Source: Stichopus chloronotus (lineage: Eukaryota; Echinodermata; Holothuroidea; Aspidochirotida; Stichopodidae). Taken from it: a DNA stretch of 64,000 bases. The DNA is taken from positions 26,650,769-26,714,768 of the forward strand of contig CM037836.1 in the NCBI GenBank assembly GCA_021234535.1, given 5' to 3'. Under the pieces are notes generated by a model. That model did not search any database, was not told the origin of the DNA, and worked only from the letters and a program-made list of their open reading frames with translations. Position numbers and translations under genes: made by a program. Shown here one piece after another: positions 62,326-64,000 of this stretch (position 1 is its first letter; the number at the start of each line of letters is the position of its first letter).

Positions 62326-64000
62326 TTAGGTTTCTTTTTTATCAAGTCTTCCAAGTTCAACCGCCGAAATGGTTTTACAAGAGTTTGAGGATTTGAGTTT
62401 GGTAGCTTTATTTTTATCTCTTTGTATTTTTCCGGGCCCGACTAGGGACGTAATTATCGTCCCTGATACGTTTTTTTTCTCGTCCTAAACTATCTCGACA
62501 ATTTGACAAAACTTTCCAACATTTCGAGTTAGCGTTAAGTCGGTATCCCAACAAGAAGAGGTCATTTTGCTACTCCCAAAACCTTTTAAATTAGTGTAAG
62601 GTAACGTGTGGTTATAGTTTTGCTCATTAACTTGCGATCGAATTTATAGAAGCGAAAGCCTAATTTAATCAGTTCACACACGTCAATCTAGTAGCAACCA
62701 CATGTTACATATATGCATATCGCAAATCTAAGTTCGTGCAGTAAGGTTGGCGGCCCCTCAACTTCCGGTGACTAGAATTGTAACTTTGTCCCTGTTTTGT
62801 CCGAACACTTTTAAGGTAACATACCCGTTCTTAATCGCTTCATTGACTTTCACATTAAATCGCAAAAGTAATGTATGGTCTCTAAAGCCTCCTAGAAGTT
62901 TTCGACAGACCCAAGATACTGTACCAGCTGTACCAAAGCTGACGCATTGGCCATCCATGTCACTTTCAATTTTGTGTACCTTAGGGTGGTTAGATTTTCT
63001 GCTAGAGGTGTCACTGCGGCTAATCCTTAGGGCTAATCACACTGCGCCTCAAATGATACTGCTCCGTCAGCTGTAAGTCCATAACTTTTGCAGTAGATTC
63101 AGGAATTTTTTAAAAATTGTGAGGTCATAGGTAACTTGATTGAAGTTCAAGTAAGTAAACTTTTGCTCTAGCATATGTGTCCCGATCTCCTCCTAGATGG
63201 TAAGTCGAATGAACTTCAAACTTGGAGGGTAAGGTGCCTGGTTATGCGATGTAGTGTCGACTCGGCCCTTGACGTCATAGGTCAAGGTCATGGTTACTTT
63301 AGGGCATAGCAGAGTGCATGGTGTCAACATGCCTTTTACATCGTTGCGTTTCATGAATGTGACACGGTATTTCAAGCTATGCAACCATGTTTTGGGCTGA
63401 GTGATTACGTCGAGTAGCAATGTCATTTTCCAAGCGACAGTAGGCTATACCTTCACTCAGTATATTTTTACAGAGTAGCGTAATGCCTACTACACAGTTG
63501 TACTGAACTTGAGTTGTTTAAGGACTGTGAAGAATACTGAGGCACTCACGATGCCCTTTTCAGGACATTCAAAGCATCCAGAGTGACGGTGCGTGTGGAT
63601 CTAAGGAATACTTTGACGCGCACACATTTCTAGGAATACTTGTGACGCACACTCGATTTCTACGCATATGTGTACACGCATGCAAGTATCAATTTCTCAA
63701 TTAATGAGAAAACAAATCAGTACATGAAAAACGATAAAATATATCAGATGGGTTGAGATAATACACAAGAATCATAATAGTGCATTCAGCTTTCATTTAG
63801 TCTTGGAGTACATCGCAAATAACGGGGACCGGAAAGGGGGGGGGGGTGCTGGGTCCCTTACTTTTTTCCATTGTTCAATGCAGTCTGGTTCACCGCCACC
63901 ATTGCTATTTATACTAGATCCATGTGATGAAAATGCAAGTTGCGCCAACTGCCACCTTCTTCCTTGTTGTGAACTCTTTGAGTGGAATGAAAAAGAAAAA
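62326..64000. other. Terminal region without supported genes
   Basis: A minus-strand frame that stays open at about 62758-63037 ends in NGYVTLKVFGQNRDKVTILV, which looks protein-like. It lacks a recognisable domain or clear splice sites. GGTCATAGGTCAAGG-type repeat sequence lies at 63070-63300. A poly-G run lies near 63836. Confidence 0.35.

Noticed and set aside
62758..63037. Minus-strand open frame with protein-like composition
   Set aside because: No family recognised, no supported start or acceptor, and an equally long frame exists on the other strand. A protein search would be decisive.

Overview
This window looks like invertebrate deuterostome nuclear DNA. It is AT-rich, genes are split by introns up to 7 kb with GT/AG boundaries, and the space between genes is full of decayed transposons, TTAA-flanked miniature elements, satellite and long G/C homopolymer runs. 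The gene types and repeat style suggest an echinoderm, possibly a sea cucumber; this is inference and the species cannot be fixed from the sequence alone. No bacterial features, tRNA, rRNA or CRISPR array were seen.

Layout. (1) 749-2607, plus strand: the last two coding exons of an arrestin-domain-containing (ARRDC/alpha-arrestin) gene whose 5' part lies outside the window. (2) 2608-13746: intergenic DNA with a ~140-bp satellite, homopolymer runs and MITE-like elements. (3) 13747-22376, minus strand: a complete two-exon rhodopsin-class G-protein-coupled receptor of 507 residues, split by a 7.1-kb intron within the DRY arginine codon, with a TATA box just upstream of the start. (4) 23-61 kb: a tandem array of three complete six-exon genes, all on the minus strand, for membrane-anchored alpha/beta-hydrolase epoxide hydrolases related to EPHX3/EPHX4. 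Genes A (24312-29181), B (36917-43751) and C (50602-56764) share exon lengths (201, 128, 83, 199, 155 nt and a terminal exon) and intron phases. All keep the catalytic residues. They sit in duplicated units that also carry homologous flanks.

The three hydrolases are not a simple series of copies. A is closest to C in exon 1 but nearly identical to B in exon 6, which suggests gene conversion. C has lost the ancestral stop codon, gaining 18 residues, and has Glu in place of the usual small residue before the catalytic His.

Mobile DNA is mostly in and between the units: a 5'-truncated, frameshifted non-LTR retrotransposon between B and C (48467-50442), a stop-riddled gypsy-type pol remnant upstream of C (57222-58622), a 599-bp Kolobok-like MITE in intron 5 of gene B with a paralogous empty site in A, a 315-bp MITE with a perfect 9-bp target duplication (34926-35240), and three copies of a second TTAA-flanked MITE. 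These insertions account for much of the spacing difference between units. I found no wholly new system; the best leads are the mosaic hydrolase array and the newly delimited MITEs.
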